A stretch of 6,278 bases of DNA from Spirochaetia bacterium (lineage in GTDB: Bacteria > Spirochaetota > Spirochaetia > Treponematales > Breznakiellaceae), in contig BOBG01000116.1 in the NCBI GenBank assembly GCA_026002265.1, positions 1 to 6,278 on the forward strand, in the 5' to 3' direction. Made by a program: the position numbers and the translations under genes. Position 1 is the first letter of the stretch, and the number at the start of each line of letters is the position of its first letter. Of the stretch, positions 5,681 through 6,278 are shown in pieces. The notes beneath the pieces are model-generated. The model was not told the origin of the DNA, did not search any database, and saw only the letters and a list, made by a program, of their open reading frames with translations.

Positions 5681-6032
5681 ACGAATAGGGTCCACGAATT
5701 GAACGAATATACACGAAGGGGTTTGGGGTTTGGGTGCTGTCATAATGAAAAACGAATAGGGTCCACGAATGACACAAATGTACATGAAGGGGTTTGGGGT
5801 TTGGGCGCTGTCATAATGAAAAATGAATAGAGTCCACGAATTGAACGAATGTACACGAAGGGGTTTGAGGTTTGGGTGCTGTCATAATGAAAAACGAATA
5901 GAGTCCACGAATTGAACGAATGTACACGAAGGGGTTTGAGGTTTGGGTGCTGTCATAATGAAAAACGAATAGAGTCCACGAATTGAACGAATGTACATGA
6001 AGGGGTTTGGGGTTTGGGCGCTGTCATAATGA
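5681..6032. repeat. 71-bp tandem repeat array, five copies
   Basis: Units start at 5681, 5752, 5823, 5894 and 5965. Four are exactly 71 bp; the last diverges after about 68. Each carries ACGAA at offsets near 0, 13, 22 and 32, then a G-rich stretch (GGGGTTTGGGGTTTGGG or GGGGTTTGAGGTTTGGG) and CTGTCATAATGAAAA. Units 2 and 5 share GTACATGAAGG and TTGGGCGCTG, while 3 and 4 share the CACGAAGG and TTGAGG variants. The period is not a multiple of three, so it is non-coding. It begins without a gap where the 42-bp array ends. Confidence 0.93.
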
Positions 6033-6047
6033 ATTTTACCAGAACAA

Positions 6048-6061
6048 CCCCCGTTGGGGGG
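6048..6061. other. Hairpin CCCCC-GTT-GGGGG
   Basis: A 5-bp G-C stem (6048-6052 with 6056-6060) with a 3-base loop. It lies just beyond the T-run of the - strand terminator and could act as a second stop or be a chance low-complexity stem. On the + strand no T-run follows. Confidence 0.4.
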
Positions 6062-6063
6062 AT

Positions 6064-6093
6064 AAAAAAAGCCGCCCCCGGTTTCCCGGGAGC
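6064..6093 (-). terminator. Rho-independent terminator on the - strand
   Basis: On the - strand GCTCCCGG (6093-6086) pairs with CCGGGGGC (6081-6074) around a GAAA loop, with one T-G pair. After three bases (GGC) comes a run of seven T (6070-6064). This fits an intrinsic terminator for a transcript entering from the right edge, in agreement with the possible - strand gene end at 6203. Confidence 0.75.
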
Positions 6094-6113
6094 TAAGGTC
6101 TCGTGCAAAGATC

Positions 6114-6130
6114 AGCCGGCATTACCGGCT
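6114..6130. other. Stem-loop AGCCGG-CATTA-CCGGCT
   Basis: Perfect 6-bp stem with a 5-base loop (6114-6119 with 6125-6130), upstream of the terminator on the - strand. It is not followed by a T-run on either strand and is probably part of the 3' untranslated region of the gene entering from the right. Confidence 0.45.
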
Positions 6131-6132
6131 CC

Positions 6133-6178
6133 GGTCATTGTGTCTCAATAACTGGTCATTGAGCCTGTCGAAATGACC
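6133..6178. repeat. REP-like palindrome with alternative pairings
   Basis: GGTCATT (6154-6160) and AATGACC (6172-6178) form a perfect 7-bp stem around GAGCCTGTCGA. This type of palindrome, with TTCGACAGGCTCA in the loop, recurs as a dispersed intergenic element in many bacteria. GGTCATTG also occurs at 6133-6140. A competing stem CTCAAT/ATTGAG (6144-6149 with 6158-6163) uses the same bases. Confidence 0.55.
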
Positions 6179-6202
6179 TTTGTGGTTGCAAACTCTCCAT
6201 AT

Positions 6203-6277
6203 TTATGACGCCGGATGTATCTCGTCCACGTAGTTCCTCCATTGCAAGTTCGTTTTATAAGCACTCACTTTGCTTGC
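6203..6277 (-). CDS. Possible 3' end of a gene entering from the right (partial, unidentified)
   Basis: On the - strand a frame is open from the window edge to TAA at 6203-6205 and gives 24 residues, ASKVSAYKTNLQW then RNYVDEIHPAS. The composition looks protein-like, and a good terminator lies about 110 bases downstream on the same strand. The stretch is too short for any family assignment, and an open frame of this size could be chance. Confidence 0.3.
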   Translation of the reverse strand, partial: ASKVSAYKTNLQWRNYVDEIHPAS

Positions 6278-6278
6278 G

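Noticed and set aside
5339..5785. 148-codon - strand open frame through the 42-bp repeats
   Set aside because: It starts inside the non-coding 71-bp array, has no ribosome site, runs through the tandem repeats and ends antisense to the ABC ATPase relic. Its openness follows from the 42-bp period.
5519..5830. 103-codon + strand open frame over both arrays
   Set aside because: It starts within a repeat unit, has no ribosome site and crosses from the 42-bp into the 71-bp array, whose period breaks any repeat reading.
5479..6032. CRISPR array
   Set aside because: Both arrays are head-to-tail copies with no unique spacers, and no cas gene is present.

Overview
The window looks like an accessory carbohydrate locus of a bacterium. 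My best guess is a gut Treponema-type spirochaete. That guess rests on the sugar ABC operon plus a cellobiose 2-epimerase, beside a repeat-rich intergenic region with IS200/IS605 debris. Nothing here (no rRNA, no marker gene) proves the taxon.

Left part (1-3786, all +): the 3' end of a probable extracellular sugar-binding protein gene, then a strong intergenic hairpin, two MalF/MalG-type sugar ABC permeases one base apart, and a 578-residue cytoplasmic protein built like an unclassified TIM-barrel glycosidase. This is a typical uptake-plus-hydrolysis operon with no ATPase of its own; such systems usually share an MsmK-like ATPase encoded elsewhere. The operon ends 8 bp from the stop codon of a convergent gene (3795-4958, -) with the full set of cellobiose 2-epimerase motifs. 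A coherent inference is import of beta-linked gluco- or manno-oligosaccharides, intracellular cleavage, and epimerisation of the reducing-end glucose to mannose.

Right part (4959-6278) has no intact gene but holds several relics. Immediately upstream of the epimerase is what I read as the tail of an IS200/IS605-type tnpB and the right end of that element. This remnant forms most of the epimerase 5' leader and supplies its Shine-Dalgarno sequence, inside a hairpin. Upstream of it lies a good sigma70-type promoter (TTGACA-16-TATACT) centred on an interrupted palindrome. Next comes a decayed + strand fragment of a nitrate/sulfonate/taurine-type ABC ATPase (Q-loop segment and part of the signature motif). 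Two different tandem arrays follow: about 4.8 copies of a 42-bp unit, joined directly to five copies of a 71-bp unit carrying G-rich GGGGTTTGGGG stretches. The right edge has a Rho-independent terminator on the - strand, a REP-like palindrome and a possible last 24 codons of a - strand gene entering from outside the window.

The most interesting points are the IS-derived leader that appears to control translation of the epimerase (and may be an orphan TnpB guide-RNA scaffold), the ABC ATPase relic, the two fused tandem arrays, and the unclassified glycosidase-like protein.
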